Shown: in pieces, positions 63,933 through 64,000 of the stretch
How positions within the stretch are numbered: the stretch's first letter is position 1
How the letters are laid out: every line of letters begins with the position of its first letter
Assembly: GCA_949296425.1 (NCBI GenBank)
Contig: CASFPN010000042.1
Coordinates: 16,567 to 80,566, forward strand
DNA: 64,000 nt
Direction of reading: 5' to 3'
Origin: an uncultured bacterium
GTDB lineage: Bacteria; Cyanobacteriota; Vampirovibrionia; Gastranaerophilales; Gastranaerophilaceae
Notes under the pieces: generated by a model
Database searches by the model: none
Seen by the model: only the letters and a program-made list of their open reading frames with translations
Told to the model about the DNA's origin: nothing
Program-made: the position numbers and the translations under genes

Positions 63933-64000
63933 TATAATTATAATAAGAAAGGAGCAAAGTATGAATATATTAAGAAATATTAAGAATTTCGGGGGGGGGG
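63933..64000 (+). CDS. Poly-G leader of a further prepilin-type gene, cut by the window edge
   Basis: TATAAT at 63933-63938, then AAAGGAGCAAAGT and ATG 63961 opening MNILRNIKNF and a G tract of at least ten (63991-64000). From 63942 on, the sequence is identical to that of locus 4. The gene behind it lies outside the window; a prepilin is expected by analogy. Confidence 0.65.

Overview
The window is a gene-dense, AT-rich stretch of a bacterial chromosome, with short intergenic spaces and no rRNA, phage or CRISPR. Three things point to a non-photosynthetic relative of the Cyanobacteria, most likely a gut Gastranaerophilales (Melainabacteria/Vampirovibrionia). First, the RNA polymerase beta-prime gene is split into rpoC1 and rpoC2 at the cyanobacterial position, and rpoC2 carries a long insertion in the trigger-loop region. 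Second, no photosynthesis or respiratory genes are present, while an anaerobe-type oxygen and peroxide defence operon is. Third, there are several type IV pilin-like proteins with the N-terminal core FTLAEVLITLGIIGVVAAM. The lineage assignment is inference. LptC and LptA homologues indicate an outer membrane with lipopolysaccharide.

Layout. 0-1.8 kb: HU, then a prepilin gene behind a poly-G leader. 1.8-9.1 kb (minus strand): SNF2-type helicase, a YuiD-like membrane protein, a 0.5 kb inverted-repeat element, polyprenyl synthase, rsgA and two small paralogous membrane proteins. 9.2-15.1 kb (plus): efp, accB, accC, a MATE exporter, ndk and tgt. 15.3-18.7 kb: a small acidic protein, mutS (minus), and a secreted or anchored hypothetical. 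Then tRNA-Leu(CAG), a 467-residue orphan, and a repeat-rich patch around 20.4-21.5 kb. 21.8-26.3 kb (minus): ricT, gpsA, murQ, ribH and a CcdA/thioredoxin pair. 26.4-36.2 kb: a second inverted-repeat element, then rpoC2, rpoC1 and rpoB (minus). 36.6-42.6 kb: secreted proteins, a third element, an M16 protease and a coiled-coil protein. 42.7-45.6 kb: Fur/PerR-type regulator, rubredoxin, two rubrerythrins and a flavodiiron protein. 45.7-49.7 kb: two prepilin genes flanking thrS. 49.9-56 kb: a short SSB, a DUF1537 kinase with a PdxA-family dehydrogenase, secF, secD and dapA. 56-64 kb: another prepilin gene, then lptC-lptA-TPR-dprA-topA-aroE, and the start of one more poly-G leader at the window end.

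The most unusual feature is a set of long G (or C) tracts of 9-11 bases in an otherwise low-GC sequence. Five of the six lie 30-38 bases into short open frames that have good ribosome binding sites. Four of those frames precede complete prepilin-like genes; the fifth is cut by the window edge. In two loci the leader is in frame with the prepilin. In the other two it is exactly one base short and stops 4-6 codons into or just past the tract. This is the arrangement expected of phase-variable contingency loci. The prepilin frame stays open back to the tract even in the out-of-frame copies. In three loci a second promoter places its -10 box six bases before an internal ATG, suggesting an additional leaderless start.
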